A stretch of DNA of 64,000 bases from Varroa destructor. Lineage: Eukaryota; Arthropoda; Arachnida; Mesostigmata; Varroidae. The translations under genes and the position numbers were made by a program. Below the pieces are notes generated by a model. That model saw nothing but the letters and a program-made list of their open reading frames with translations, made no database searches and was not told the origin of the DNA. Positions 49,502 through 63,312 of the stretch are shown here, one piece after another. Positions within the stretch are counted from its first letter, which is position 1, and the number at the start of each line of letters is the position of its first letter. Location of the stretch: contig NW_019211456.1 in NCBI RefSeq assembly GCF_002443255.2, forward strand, positions 20,383,557 to 20,447,556, given 5' to 3'.

Positions 49502-52500
49502 ATGAGCGTGCCGTGCCGACTATTACCCCTGTGGGGATTCCACAGCTCCATACTGCGAAGGTCGCTTTCCGTTACACCAGTGCTGGCGAAAAAAATGAAA
49601 GGACCACTAAAAGTGGCAAAAATTAAATCGAAGGTGCCCCTTATAAAGGTAAGCAAATTAAAGATGAGTGTTTCTTCCCCTCCAGAACTATTATATATAT
49701 ATAATGCTTACTAAGTCTATGATCTAAGGTAATGCGAACAGATGGGACATTGCGTGGCTCGAACCGGCGACACCACATATTAGGAACTGGCCCTGTTAGT
49801 AGAATACGAGTAAAGTTCTTTAGGAATGATTTGATTACAAGGCGCAATATGGAGATATTAATAGAGGTTTCCTTTTTGTGCTTTAATCCTGTAACTTGGC
49901 GATCAGTTATAGGTACCTTCTACAGAGTGTTTCCATTTAACATTCGCCTGATTATTTGCAAACACTGGAATTAATAGATCAGTAAGTAACAATAAGAATT
50001 TTAAGAAAATTTTCAAGAACTTTGTTTTGTGTCAAGAAGTCGTACTTAGCGACGTGAGTGGATCGCTGTGGCTATAACATTACCTCTAATTTTCTATTTT
50101 AAATAGGTTAAACGATTTATTTGTAATAATAATGTTATGAGGGGTACATATACTCAAGCTTTTCTCTTGTGTGAGCACCAGTTTACTAAGTCGATCACGA
50201 TCTGATTAGCGTTGCCCCTCAGTAGAATGTCAGCATTCCCTGTAATCAAATGAATCCTACGTTTGACTCGCCGGGCCGTCTGCTTTGAGTATTGTCATAG
50301 TGTAGTGACTGGATAATAAATTGCAGATTTGGAAAAATATCACGGTAAAAGAGATTTCTGAGATGACGAAACACCCAATGAATCATGTCGTGGAGGGATT
50401 ACTCTATATACCTGAAGGGAACAAGTATGAAAACGAGACCGACGAGTTAACTCATAAAGACGCTATTGAGGTTGGTGCTTTTTCGCCATGATCATCATTG
50501 ATATATAAATAAGTGCTGTGGACCATCTAGTGGTTTCCTTCGCTGTGGGAAGGATATGCGAATGAATAACCATTTACGTCTTACTATAACGAGCCGTTTC
50601 TGATCACCGTTAAGGACCTAATTACTATGCCTGGTATAGGTAAAATAGATTTTAACATTAAGTTTTCGTTAACCTATTTCCTTTCTTATATGGGTTTGCG
50701 TAGCTTTTAAAAATTTTAGGCTATCGTGGAGAGATTGGGCCTGCACCCATGTCCGTCGTTAGCAAAAGGTTACAGGAAGATAAATATCGAGACGCCGAGA
50801 GGCGTCCTCCAGCCAAACCAGAAACGCTCCGACCTCGTAGACCTGTTGGTTTGTAGTTTTCTGACTTGGTGCAAACGGAATTATGTTTTGAGTGACTTTC
50901 TTTTGCGATGGGAGACGGCTGCAGAAATTAAGGCTACTTTGAGCTTGAGCTCGATTTTATCACAGTGTTTCCAGTAACAAATATCGCTGCTGTTAGAGCT
51001 GGATTTTAAAAGGTACTACTTTCCAGAGTATTTTTTTATTGTGCGATCTATGGCATACATTTATGTGAAACAACTCGCAACAATAATAATAATGATTTGT
51101 CATATATTTGTGAAGTGTTCAACTTCGTTATAATTGCCAAAGAGTTCGTGAGTATGTAAGGATCTGATATTTTTCATGTTTTTTCCATTGCACTTCAGTA
51201 ACGGTGATGGGTCACGTTGACCATGGTAAGACTACCCTGTTAGATACATTGCGGAAAAGCCGAATCGTCGATCAGGAATTCGGAGGAATCACGCAGCACA
51301 TTGGAGCCTTCTCCGTTCCTGTACAGATGTGTGCGCATGGAGCCATCACGTTCCTCGGTTGGCATATTCTTGCTTGAATGGGTTGAAAACTGTGCAAATT
51401 TTTTAAAATTTTTCGAAAACTTACGCCAACATCAATTCGTCAATTCGTCTAATTATTTCTAACATTAATGGAAATTGAGAAAGGCATCAAATCTTCAAAT
51501 CACCACTTTTTTCTATCATTTCTTTCATACAACAAGCCGAGATGAGACACCTTTACTTTGTCAAGACATGGACTGGCGAATATTTTTATATTGAAAACAT
51601 TATTTTACTATGCGTGCATACAGCATTTTGTTAAGCAGCAAATGACCGAGGAAAAGTAACACACAAAATTTATGTCTATGCACCAACCTATCTTGACGGT
51701 TTAGACACTCCCGGTCATGCTGCTTTTCGAGCGATGCGAGCGCGTGGTGCCAATGTGACAGATATGGTCGTGTTAGTCGTCGCAGCTGATGACGGAGTGA
51801 TGGAGCAGACCGTTGAGTCAATTCGGTTTGCGAATCATGCCGAAGTTCCAATACTGGTCGCCGTAAATAAAATGGACAAGCCTTCAGCAAACCTCGAGCG
51901 AGTCAAAATGGGTACGCAAGTCTAGAGGTCATACGTCTTCGAATTATGTCATACACAGCGCGCACGTAGGAATATAAAAAAGCACACAAAAACTGAGCGT
52001 ACAATTACTTTGATGGCCAGAGGAGGATAAAGGTAGACCGGTCCAAGTCGTTTACATTCTCTAGGCCAATCTTATAAATTACCTCGTTGCACAGCAATCA
52101 AATTCAGCTTTTTATCACTCAAATATTTTGTGTAGGCTCATTAAAAGAATGGTTTACGCAAGGGGTCTTATACCGATCAAAAGGATACTCGTGGCTTCGA
52201 GTGGGGCACATTTGCCAATGGTTAAGTGCCGCTAGCAGAGACACGTATGGATTATCCAAATTGATCTTTCGAGACCTTGCGTTTAACTCATACAGTACAT
52301 TCAATTAATACAATTTATCGAGGCAATGTTCTGTATTATACAGCCTTACAAATTACTAGTTTATTACAATTGTGCACGTATGAATAGGTCAATGCATGAC
52401 CATTTAACATAATGCATATGTACAGTGGGAAATTATTTGTCGCACACTTATATTCAAAATTTTTGTTGCCCATTTCAGGTTTGTTGGGATATGGAATTCA

Positions 52501-55500
52501 AAGCGACGACAGCGGCGGAGATGTTCAGTTTGTATCGATATCAGCTCTTAAAGGTGATGGAATCGACAAACTTCTAGAAGCAATCGTCCTTCAAGCAGAG
52601 ATTCTTAATATCAAAGCGTCCTTTGAGGTACATTCATCACGAACCCCGATTTCTTAATAGGAGTACCTTAATAGGCAACATTATGTATGACTAAAAGTGA
52701 TAAGCTTCAAATTAGCAAATGTTTTTCTGTAATTAAGAATACTATTTCAACATTCAACTAACTCATTAAATGGCAGCCAATTATTCACACATGTTGTGTT
52801 AAATACTCATTTTGAAATCAAACATGGCTAACACTTTGCTCCAATTACATCATGTCTTTTGGAACGCGATTCTTCGTTTTTACAGGGTTTTTCTGAAGGG
52901 TTTATCCTTGAAAGCAGCACAGACCAACATCGCGGCAAAATTGCTACTGTGTTGGTAAATCGAGGTATAATGAAAAAAGGCTCCCACATTGTAGCCGGAA
53001 CATCGTGGTGCAAAGTTCGATTAATTTTCGATGAATGGGGGAAACCTGTGCAGGAGATTGAGCCCGGTTGCGCTGCACAAATTACCGGTCCGTGAGTGTG
53101 TATACATGCTAACGCTTTTCTAGTATACATTTTTCTTTAAACATTCGAGATAGGAAGGCTCCTTGTACCGTTGCGTGTTACTAACTCTTGCCTAGAGTTC
53201 TAGCCGACGACATGTTTTAGCTTCCTAACGAGCAATCCTCAGCAAATTAGCAGATTCGTCTGATTCTTCTAGAGAAGCCGTAACTTACTCTTTCCTTTAT
53301 AAGCTTTAGATTGATTCGATATACAAATTAATCTTTGTAGTTATGTTGCGTATCTTCATCATAAGTTAACTGTTCTAACCAAGAGTATTGATAGGTTGGA
53401 AAACAATACCAAACGCTGGCGACCTGGTACTTGAGGTAGAAAACGAGAAACGCGCAAAAGAAGTCGTCGATGTTCGACATAAGAAGGATAGAACAGCGAA
53501 ACTTGCCGAAGACTCGAAGGTGATAGAGGCAAGGTAAGTGTAATAATGAACCTAAAAAAAATCGTTGCCTGTCAACCATATTTATGCAATGTTTCTACGG
53601 TGCCTCCGAATAACACACAAATTTGTTTTTTATGAAATAATCAAACAGTCAGTGTTATACACGCTCAACTTTTTCGGTGCATAAGAACATTAGGACATTG
53701 ACCAGTGAATACATTATTGGTTATCCTTCACACATACTTGAACTTTCTTTCAGTCATCTTTGAACATGAAGGTTAAAAGCAAATACAAATTATTTTCAGT
53801 AATAAAGCTACCCTTAGAGTTAAGATTGACCCTGAATACATTTATCATGGTTCACTCTTCATTTCACCTATATCAGTCATGTGAAACAAAGGGATGCTTG
53901 TCTTGTTAATCCAATACACGAAACGACTTTGTACTCGAGTATTTTTGACATATAACGCACATCTATTCCATCAAGAAGCTACTGATATCTTTTAGCAAGG
54001 AACATTATAACTGTTTCGTGATGTACCATTAAGTTTAGTCTATTTCTAAATTAAATATTAGAATGAAGCTAATGGGCATCTATTCCAAGACTTGACATGA
54101 CGATATTTTTGTATGGCGAATTTCAGGGCTGCCGAACACAAAGCAAAACATCGTGAAGTTCTCGAGGCCAAGTGGGCCGCAGGCTATCGGTATGCTAAAA
54201 TCAATCGTGAGGTCCCCAAAGTAGAAGTTGAAAACAAACCTACGTTACGAATTATTATCAAAGGTACGTGTGCATTTCTCAAGTTGCATGAACGTAATTA
54301 TTTACGTTGTGATTCTACTAACTGTAATAGAAAATAGCAGTATTAATTTTTATCCAATTAGATATAAACACCAGAATGGGTTACTTTCATACGAATTTTT
54401 TTCTTTCTAGGAAATACACAAAATCCTACACAAAAAATATACACACAGAAAAGGCCTATGTTTTACTCGTTATTGTTTTTTTATATATAGAGTCCTCTCT
54501 AGGCCTCAGTGGCTCTAGGATCTTTTTGAGTCACTTGCATATTGGACTGCATAAGCAGCACATATACGTGTGTGTTTATCAATAACCTGCACACACGGGT
54601 TCATAGACCTATTTTAGTCTGATCATAATCACTGAACCAATCTGATAATTTGATCGCTGTTGTTTAACTTTTAGGTGATACTGATGGCTCCGTCGAAGCT
54701 CTGTTAAATGTGTTAGATACTTACGATAAGCACAATGAGTGCCAATTGAATATAGTAGAGCATGGAGTGGGACCTGTGTCCAAGAGCGATGTGAAGCTTG
54801 CTCAAACCTTTGACGGTATTGTGTATGCGATGCACGTGGGAGTTTTACCTGAAGTTAGTCAATACGTCGCAAAAGACGTCAAGATCAAAGAATACAAGGT
54901 ACTAAGAAAAACTTTTTACCAAGATGTACATATTTAGTTTTAGTACAATTTTAGCTTGAAAATACATGTAAGAAACAACCAAATAGATGCTTAACTAGGT
55001 AGCGATGAATTTTTAGACCGAAATTTTTTTAAAGGCGTTTAATGACAGGACATACATCTATATAGTAGATTTAGCGATAATGTGCTAATTTGTTAAGACA
55101 GGCAATCCTTGTCAAATTTGATCAAAGCCGAATCTATATGCGGAGAATTTCTTTTCCAATAGATTTTAGGTTATTTCATGCCTCGATTTTTTTTAGGCCT
55201 GGTGTTAGAAAACCCACCATGCGTTATGGTATATTAAAACGTAAAAGGTATTTGCAATTTATTGTTACAGCCCAATGTAAAATTGGCTCAACGATGCTAA
55301 ACTTTTTCAAGTGTACTTATAAATATCCTCTAAAGAAACTACATATATGATAGTATTATAATATCTGGCGCCGCTCTATAATAGTGTAGTATTTTGGTAG
55401 TCAAAGGAAAACATAGTTGTTTCTTATTTCGTAGTGTTAAGAATTGAACTGCTATAAAGATTAATTTATGTAATTTAGGTAATTTATCACCTGATCGACG

Positions 55501-56168
55501 ATCTAAAACGAGAAATAAGCTCACGTCTTCCATTAGTTGATGCTGAAGAATTGGTGGGCGAAGCAGCAGTATTAGCTGAGTTCATGGTCACACCTGAGAA
55601 AAGCAAGAAAAAAGTGCCTGTAGCTGGCTGTCGCTGCACTAAGGGCGAACTTAGGAAACCAGAATACTTTAAACTTATCCGAGACGGAAACGAGATTTAC
55701 AGGTAATCGGTTAACTAGCAGATATGATCGTTTTCACGGGTACCCTGCTTACATTTTGAATTAGCCCATTTTCATATACACCATTCCAAGCCGCGGTCTA
55801 AAACTCTACAGCGTCTAGTTTTGGCAATCTTGGCAGCGTTTACTCGCGTCGATTTCCTTGCCTTTCAGGGGCCTTACGGCGATTTTTGTAATAATCATTC
55901 AATCATGCATACTTGTTATATTGCAGCATCACTAGACCGAAATCATCATCTCATACTAACATTGCTATTTTGCTGTTTTGCGTATTGTAGAGGACCAGTG
56001 GCATCAATGAAGCATCTCAAAGATGAGGTCTCCATTATTCGAAAGGATATGGAATGCGGAATTATGCTCGAGGATTCCTCGATTCAGCCAAAACCCGGCG
56101 ACGTCATTGTTTGCGTCCGACGCTTCAAGCAGCCGCAGTACTCAACGTGGGCACCGCCTGGTTTCTAG
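49502..56168 (+). CDS. MTIF2: Mitochondrial translation initiation factor IF-2, twelve exons, one-base frame break
   Basis: GTPase that brings initiator tRNA to the mitochondrial ribosome. Exons 49502..49648, 50327..50470, 50720..50848, 51199..51357, 51705..51911, 52479..52627, 52886..53087, 53395..53533, 54127..54263, 54675..54898, 55479..55702, 55991..56168. Residues 1 to about 30 are basic and hydroxylated ([14 protein letters not shown]), a likely mitochondrial presequence. G domain: G1 GHVDHGKT (145-152), G3 DTPGH (194-198), G4 NKMD (248-251), G5-like SALKG; then domain II ([20 protein letters not shown]), IF2 domain III ([13 protein letters not shown]) and C-terminal VPVAGCR, ending PPGF. 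Exon 3 must change frame: IVERLGLHP is in frame with exon 2, but [14 protein letters not shown] is one base back. A single extra A in the A4 run at 50764-50767 restores all twelve phases (about 679 residues). Exon 7 uses donor GTCCGT. Identity is certain; the break may be an assembly indel. Confidence 0.96.
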
Positions 56169-57199
56169 CTTTATTGACTTGTGTCCAGACCAAAAATGTC
56201 GATCCATTCAAATTCTGTTGATGATATATCTTTCAGAAAGATTCGTTAATCATACAGTTATGCTCCGGGTGATATGTGAGAATTTATATGAAATCACAAA
56301 AAATGCCAAATGATATACAAATTTTCTTTGTTTTTGTTTGAAAATGTAATTCAGACCAATTGGTTATACTGAAATCTTACTTAGGTACAATTTTGCCATA
56401 ATTTAGGGACTAACTGTAACTAGAAATCATTGCTGTAGAACTTTCGCTATTAACCTACTTGGAGAAATTAAGCGTACTTTAGTACAAAGAAGAGGAAATT
56501 ATCTGTAGATAAGACAGACAGTAGATAAAATCATTACTGTCACAGTGTTAATAGTACCAGCATGTTTGCTTCTTCTTTGCAGAAAAATGTTAAATGCTCA
56601 AATGAAGGCTTGGTATCGTTGGTACGAAATGAAATAGTAGAAAATTAGAATGAAAGCAGTTTTGTGTATCAAAGTGCAAATATGTACAGTTATAAGATCG
56701 TTCTGTAATAGAATTGTGCAGGGCATAATTCGCATTAATGAAACCACCGGCTAATTCTTTAAGGATTACTATAAAAATTAGCAATACGTTTTTAGTTATT
56801 TGTGTGCTCCAATCTAATCACCGGTATTTCTCAAGTGAATGCATCACAGCCCAAATAGAGTCGTGTATTGTTGCCTTACCTATTGGTTAAAGTTGCTGAA
56901 CATCAAGACTAATTGTCTGAAGACAGATCATTTTCGTATATCAATTCTCTAAATCCCATGAATATTGATATTAATGTATATCGACGTATAATAAGCACTC
57001 TTACGACTGAAGTTCCCTATATTTTCACCTACTCAGATACTCTTCGTCGTTTATTCTCTAACTAGGTTACATCATCTAAAAATGCGTCACACAGAACGAG
57101 CTTTTTTCGTTTTTATTTTCGAACTCCAATTTAACCAGCGATTCTAGTAAGTTTAAAATTTTCCTCAAATTTTATCTCGAATTTACCCGTGTCACCACC
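56169..57199. other. MTIF2 3' flank / intergenic, no gene seen
   Basis: AT-rich, with no recognisable exon on either strand. Probably the 3' UTR of MTIF2 at the left; no canonical AATAAA close to the stop was noticed. Confidence 0.45.
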
Positions 57200-59853
57200 G
57201 ATCTTGTGCAGCCCAGTATTGTCTCCCTGTTGACGCAGACAAGATCAGCCCTCGTCGCATAGCATCATCATTCGTTTATCCGTCTGCAGTGTCGCTGCTG
57301 GTGATTCGGTGCTGTTGTTGTTGATGTCGATAGATAGTGGTGGCAGCAGACGAAGTGGCCGAGGTCTAGGAGTGTTAAGACGATCAGCCTCCCCAGCAGT
57401 AGCTACAGCTGCACCCCGTAGCCATTCATCAGCCGGTGGTGGTTTTATCTGATATGCACGCTGGCCAGCCCAGCGTGACTATCCAAGTGAGTGAGTGTGT
57501 TAGTAGGTGATCGCTCAGCCGGCGCCTGTTTCCCCCTACGCGTCTCCGCTCCCCGGGGATCGTTCCACTTTGTTCGCTCATACGTTCGCTGGCAAACGGC
57601 ACAATCCAACAAAGAGTCCGGTTTGTCAAAACAGCCAAAACCATCGCTCCCGACACCGCGCTCACTGTAAACTTGCTCATTCGCACGACGTCATACGGCG
57701 AATAAATGAACGAACCAGGTGCCCGTCCATCGGCTTCCACTCGGATAGACAAGATCAACTGGTCTGTTGCCTGAAATAGTCAGCGTAGCTAAAACAGCAG
57801 AAACACCCCGCAGCTGCCCCAGCCCGAGGTAGATAGAGTCAACGGGTAGTTCCTACTGCAATTGCTACAACTGATGCTCCTATTATTGCTCGGACGGAGC
57901 ACTATCTCTGCTGCAGTAGCTTTTCTCCGTTGACGCTCTTAGGTGGTTTATTGTTTGTATCCAGCTGCGACTGCTCTGCTTCGAGCCAAACTCGCTCGCC
58001 GTCCACGCGTCTGTCTATTTTCCATTTTCCGGTATCTGTATGTGCTGTTAGCCTATTCACTCAGTAAGCCGCTTGCCCTCGTTGAAGCACTACACCGCTC
58101 CTCAAGTAGAGTCAAATGGCGAGAGTGGTGGAACTACAGCAGTAGGCACAACGTGAATGCTATTTACCAGTAGCAGTCTGGCTTGATAGCTGCTCGTAAA
58201 GTTGCGGCAGCAGTACACGCAGACAGACATGCAACGATAGAGCTGTGCCTGTCGTTCAGTTCACTGCTGATTCTGCCGCTGATGGTGGCGCTGGCGCTAG
58301 TCGCGGTAGTCAGTACGGACGACAGCGCTGAGTAGTGAGCCGACTATTAAGAGAAACGGAACAAAAACGAAAAAAGAACGCGGTTGCTTGTGAGAGAGAA
58401 GCACGGCGACGAACTGCAGGAAAGTTTACGGCAGCGGGACCACAGCCACTTAGACGTCGACAAGCAACGCGACTTCGCCGTAGAAGTAGTGAACTGGACA
58501 CGATTGCCACTTCTCGATACCAGTCGACTGCTGGATTTATTATACGCTATAGGAGATCGTCGTCGACTAACTCCTTCGTTGCGCGTCGCGTCGAGTCGAG
58601 CCTGCCATCATTGATGGCAGAGTGGCGGTGATACATCGAGCGTACTGCTGTGATTTCTATTTAGTTATATCCGTCGCGTTGTGGCAAATTAACGAAATCT
58701 GTGTGCTCCACAGTGGACGTCGGTGCACGTGCCTTCAGAGGATAATGTGTGTTTGAGTCTGTTGTTATTATTGTTGATGTTGTGAGTTTTTACTTGATAT
58801 CGTTTCTGTTGCTGCTGCCGCTGGCATTGAAAACTGTAGAACTGTCGAGAATTAGGTGCGATAACGTTGTTAAACGAAACAGCGGGCCGCTGGGGTCACG
58901 CAGCCTACTGGAGAGTGTCTTCTATCTAGACTCTTCTACACTCGGTCGATCTGTCTGATTGGTCGGTCGGGCTCATTCGCACGCACCTGTTTTACGATAA
59001 ACGGGTCGCAAGTAAGCGTCCGGATGAGCGACTGGGCAGAGAACAGTTGCTGCTATTGCTGCTGATACTAATAACAGCCAAAAGCAGTGGCAGATTAGCA
59101 GAGAGGTCAGCGTCTGCTTGAACAGCAAAATACTACCATCAATAACCGAAACAACAGGTTATTAGCTGGAGTTGTTGTATACGAACATAAAAAGCAATTA
59201 GCATAAAAACTCGGATTTGTACTTGCACCCCGCCAATGTGGACACTGTGAATGAGATTGGCCGCTTCATGAATTAAATATCCGGCGCAGGGTGTCTATTT
59301 ACCGCATAGTACGACGGTGCCAGTGGTATGTATATGTGAGTAGGAAAAGACGATATTTAAAGTCGCCAGCGGCCGCAAATGCAACGGGTTTTTGGCCACT
59401 CTGTCAACGGACGATACACGAGCGGAGCATTCTGTTGTTTGGCTTGTTAACGAGATATGTACCCAGGAAACAGACTGCTGATCTAAATGGACGCTGTATG
59501 GGATCATCGTTAGTGTTGTTGTTGTTACCGTCATTGTTGTTGTTGTTGCCATCTTCCTCGTCGTCGTTATTGTTGTTGTTGTTGTTGTTGGTGTTGCTGC
59601 TGCTGCTGGGAGTGGTGTTAGGTGAAACTGTGAAAAGCCTGGAAGCGTAGAACAGTTAGTTATAGCTCGTAAGCAAAACACTAGCGGGGAGCCGCAACAG
59701 CGGCGGTAAAACGACGCCCAAGAACCGTACACCGCCCCACACGGCAGCAGGAGAGCCCAACATAGGATAGACGTCAGGCGCAGAAGCAGGCCTGCTGCTG
59801 TCGCTGCCAGCGGGCGCGTGAGTGACGGGCAAAGTTCCCAGTCGCTTTTCAAG
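57200..59853 (+). promoter_or_regulatory. GC-rich promoter / long 5' leader candidate
   Basis: From about 57.2 to 60.4 kb the sequence is clearly richer in GC, CpG and CAG/CTG-type triplets than the rest of the window, with many short open frames in all frames and no recognisable protein. This is usual for the first untranslated exon of an arthropod regulatory or developmental gene. A good plus-strand donor, cttttcaag|gtgggt, lies after 59853, and the next credible plus-strand exon is at 63199. Direction and extent are inference. Confidence 0.4.
59513..59608. repeat. Interrupted (GTT)n/(GCT)n triplet repeat
   Basis: Runs of GTT, CGT and GCT triplets with interruptions. On the plus strand they read Leu/Val-rich, on the minus strand Thr- and Ala-rich, which creates the long artificial open frames seen here on both strands. 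Confidence 0.85.
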
Positions 59854-61244
59854 GTGGGTTTGGGTAAATCGATCTGTACTCGTAGAGGGCATTTTCTTCC
59901 GTATTTTGTATGATTTAGTGAAGCCCGTTTTCGTATGTGTGTGCGTGCGCTTAATATTGGTTGTCAAATCGACGACTTTGACGGTAGATTGTGAAAGAAA
60001 GACGAAAAAAAAATCGCACAGTTTTGCATATGCTGCGTCTGGATCGACGGCTCCCGGCTACTGGAAAATTCGAGAAGCACCTGCCAGTTACTAAGGCGAT
60101 ATGTATATATGTGTGTGTGGCCTATGGCAGATGTAGCAAAGTGCTCGATGTCTGTAGATTTGGAAATTCGATTATTAAGGGACACTAATAAGCTTGCCGT
60201 TCATCCTTATTCTGGGGGCACTGTTGAGCGCCGTAGATTTCCTATGGCTAAGATAGTGACATCGTTGAGACAGATTACGGTAGTATCATATGTAGCGGGT
60301 TCTCAGTGTCGCGCGACCGCGCGTACTTCCTAATGGACGCAACACAAGGAATCGTCTCAAACTAATTTACGATGGTGATGGTCGGCGTAGTCGACCGATG
60401 TAGTTGTTGTTGTTTTGTAGAGCTTTCGGCTCTTCCTGGGGCGCCGGGGCGAACCACCAAATTGAGTGGTGATGCTTCATTCCATAGTGTAATATCTGCA
60501 AATACTCTAGTAGTAGAACTGTATCTGCTTATAATGCAGAGACCGGTCGAATTGGTGGATTGGCAAAGTGCGAACCCGAAGTCCTACTGGAATTAAATGG
60601 ATGTGCTTTATTTGTGGGACAATATGTTAATGTATTTGTCAGATAATTGCAGTAGCGGGATGGTACCAGTATACGCAGAAAGCGATCATAAAATAGATAG
60701 AGCATCATTGACCGGATTTTGTTATGCAATACAATATTTTATTTCAGTAAATCATTTAAGTAATATACTTGCTCAGTAAATATGCAATGAAACTGAGGCA
60801 AAGCTTGGGAAAAGGTAAAAGCCTTGAGATCTCAAGGAATTATGTATTTTTACACCTTGTAATCTTAATATACTTTACAAGGTTAGCAGTATTCCGTTAT
60901 TTATAGGAGAAGTTTTATCAGTAATATCGCCTCGTTGCGTATTCGAAACATGTGTCATCGTCTAGAACACCTATAAGCAGGCGGTGATAAAGTAGAAAAA
61001 CTGGTTGTCTACAGAGAATTCTCTCTTAGTTTTTCCTAAATGATTCGTATCCATTATAATACATATTTTCAATAATGTCGGCTTTGCAGCAACAGAGATA
61101 TACTGTGACTATGAGGCTAAGAGAAATGAAATTAATAAGTTAGCAGATATAGCAGAAAACTTGAGCATTATCTGCTATGAACGGGGTGTGTGGCTGGCCA
61201 AAAAAGTGTGGCGAACTAGTCATTAAGTGATTATTTTGTGTGTA

Positions 61245-61296
61245 AAAATGTGACAAAATACTTAATATATTTATATTAAGTTCTTTGTCACATTTT
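61245..61296. repeat. Near-perfect 52-base palindrome
   Basis: Arms 61245-61269 and 61272-61296 are reverse complements at 23 of 25 positions around a two-base centre. The outer part is aaaatgtgacaaa and the inner part cttaatata. It lies in the presumed long intron between the GC-rich leader and the exon at 63199. Confidence 0.75.
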
Positions 61297-63236
61297 AGTT
61301 AAGTTTAGAATGTTGTCCTGCATTCCCGTCGCCTAATGGTTTTTCCCATAAAAATGCATAAAAGCATACCTGTTAATCTGTACGATTCACAGTATACGAA
61401 TACTATACAATTTCTTGATACCAATATTGAGTTGAGATTGGATACAAATTATTTGTTGATGTGAATATTAATTTTGCTGTTTTTGAAAACATCTTTACAT
61501 TGGGCATTCCGAGTGTATCGACAATGTTTCAATTCTCGTTGGTGTCATTTGTTATATGCGACTTGTAATTGAGCAACTGGTCTCACAGCAAACAACCATC
61601 GAATCGGAGTGCATATCACCAGTCTCACGAGTGATCCTGTAATACTAGAGCGGCAAGCCATCTTCCCCTCGTGATCGCACATGGTAACAAATATATGGGC
61701 GATAACTCAGGTTGTAAGAGTTTTGCAATGTATGTAAAGATTTGTTCACAAAATTAGAACTATTTTACCTATGTGATACTGTATGTTTATCACATAATTA
61801 GAGCTACGCACATAGTTTGGGAGGGAATTTCCATAGGATCTGTCATGATATATTAAGATGTATGTTAACTGTTGGCGGGGCATTCTTATTCTCTGAAAAT
61901 AAGGGGTGTCTTTTTTTTTTTTTCGTTGTAACTTAACGAAAATAACTACGCTATGTTGGCATTGGTTACTAACTCCGTCTCCTCTTAAGGATTCTGTAAA
62001 CTTCCCCATATTTTAATATTTATTACATGTTTTATGTATTTCTTAGGTTAAAGCAGTCGCTGCGTCGTTTCGTCGCTGTATCCTCTTACTGACTCTGAAT
62101 CCTCTCAGAATAGGGAGTTTGGATTTATATAGAGCTATTTGTGTGCCTCATTAATGTGCATATCGTAGTAAAAGGATATTAACATATAGACTACGCGAAA
62201 AATGTTTTCTTATAATGCGTTTTTACAAATACAAGCAGCCTTCAAACATATCTAATAAACTACTGCTTTAAGTATGTCATAAAAGAATTTCCTTTTGATT
62301 AACAGATGATAGTCCAAGGGTTATTTAGTCTAATGAGCACGCAGCGGCCATGAAGTCGTTTACGTTTTTAAAGGAGAAGTTCTCCTTGTTGTAAAAATGT
62401 ACGTTTGCTTTGGCATAGCCTTTTTATTTTGCTGTGCATAGATTCAACTGTTTGTAGAAATGAGGTTTACTCCAACTAGGTATCGTTCACGTAATGCTAG
62501 TTACTGTAAAACGAGTCGTGACTAATCAGGCATGCTGTGGTGAAACTCCGTGTACTTTCGCCTATCTATTGAATGGTGCTGTGTTTTTATAGTTACAAGT
62601 ATGTGTCCTATTTGTAATTATCTTGTTGTTTAAAATTACCATTCCGGTATATGGAAAATACGGCTTTTACAGGCATTCAAGCAACGATAATCTGACATTT
62701 GAGCTGTAAGGAGCGCTAACCATGAATTCTAAGCCTGGGCACATCTCTCTTAATGTGTAACAGAAATGTTTGTTCCTAAATTGAATATTCCTTTTGTAAA
62801 CGCTTCTTAAAACGGGTGCCATGTGCTAGATTTAATCCAGTTTCATTTATTTGAGCAAAATGAAGCAATGATGAGCAACACCAAGGCGGCAACGGGATAA
62901 CTATTGCTGGTTAAAAAAAAGGTAAACATGATGTGAATAATAAGGCTTTAATCGAACATGACGGAGACCATTTCCTTAAAGTATTGCGGCGATAGACAAC
63001 GCGATACGTACACTTACTCGTTTCAGATCATCTATGGTGGATGTCTTTTCTATTGACCCCGCCGTTATGAAAGCCTGAGAATGTTCGAAGAATTTCGGGT
63101 TATATATGACATTTGTTTCCAACGTTCTCATGATGCCTAGCATGTTTTAATTACAACCTCCGCATAATGATGTACCATCTCGTTTTTCTTGTTTATAGAC
63201 CACGACTTCCCTTTGTAATTGACGGATTTTTTTGAC

Positions 63237-63312
63237 ATGGATCTGCATTACGGTTGGTTCCAGCCAGAACAGCAGGGACCAGCATTACAGCTCTGGAAAA
63301 GGATCATGGACG
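63237..63312 (+). CDS. Possible first coding exon of an unrecognised gene running off the right edge
   Basis: An acceptor (ttgtttatag) opens an exon at 63199; a TAA in frame precedes the ATG at 63237, and the open frame MDLHYGWFQPEQQGPALQLW runs on for five more residues to a clean donor G|GTAAGT after 63312 (phase 1). A pyrimidine-poor acceptor, tatatacag, at 63950 could open the next exon: read in matching phase it gives IGVAAAIVRVDDHDGD to the window end. The N-terminus is not a signal peptide and matches no family I recognise. The flanking GC-rich leader at 57-60 kb suggests a regulated gene with a long 5' UTR. The link between these pieces is inferred. Confidence 0.4.

Noticed and set aside
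59295..59852. 185-codon minus-strand open frame with a signal-like start and Thr-rich middle
   Set aside because: The Thr-rich part is the antisense of a (GTT)n-type triplet repeat and the rest has no domain; a repeat-driven artefact in a GC-rich leader is the simpler explanation.
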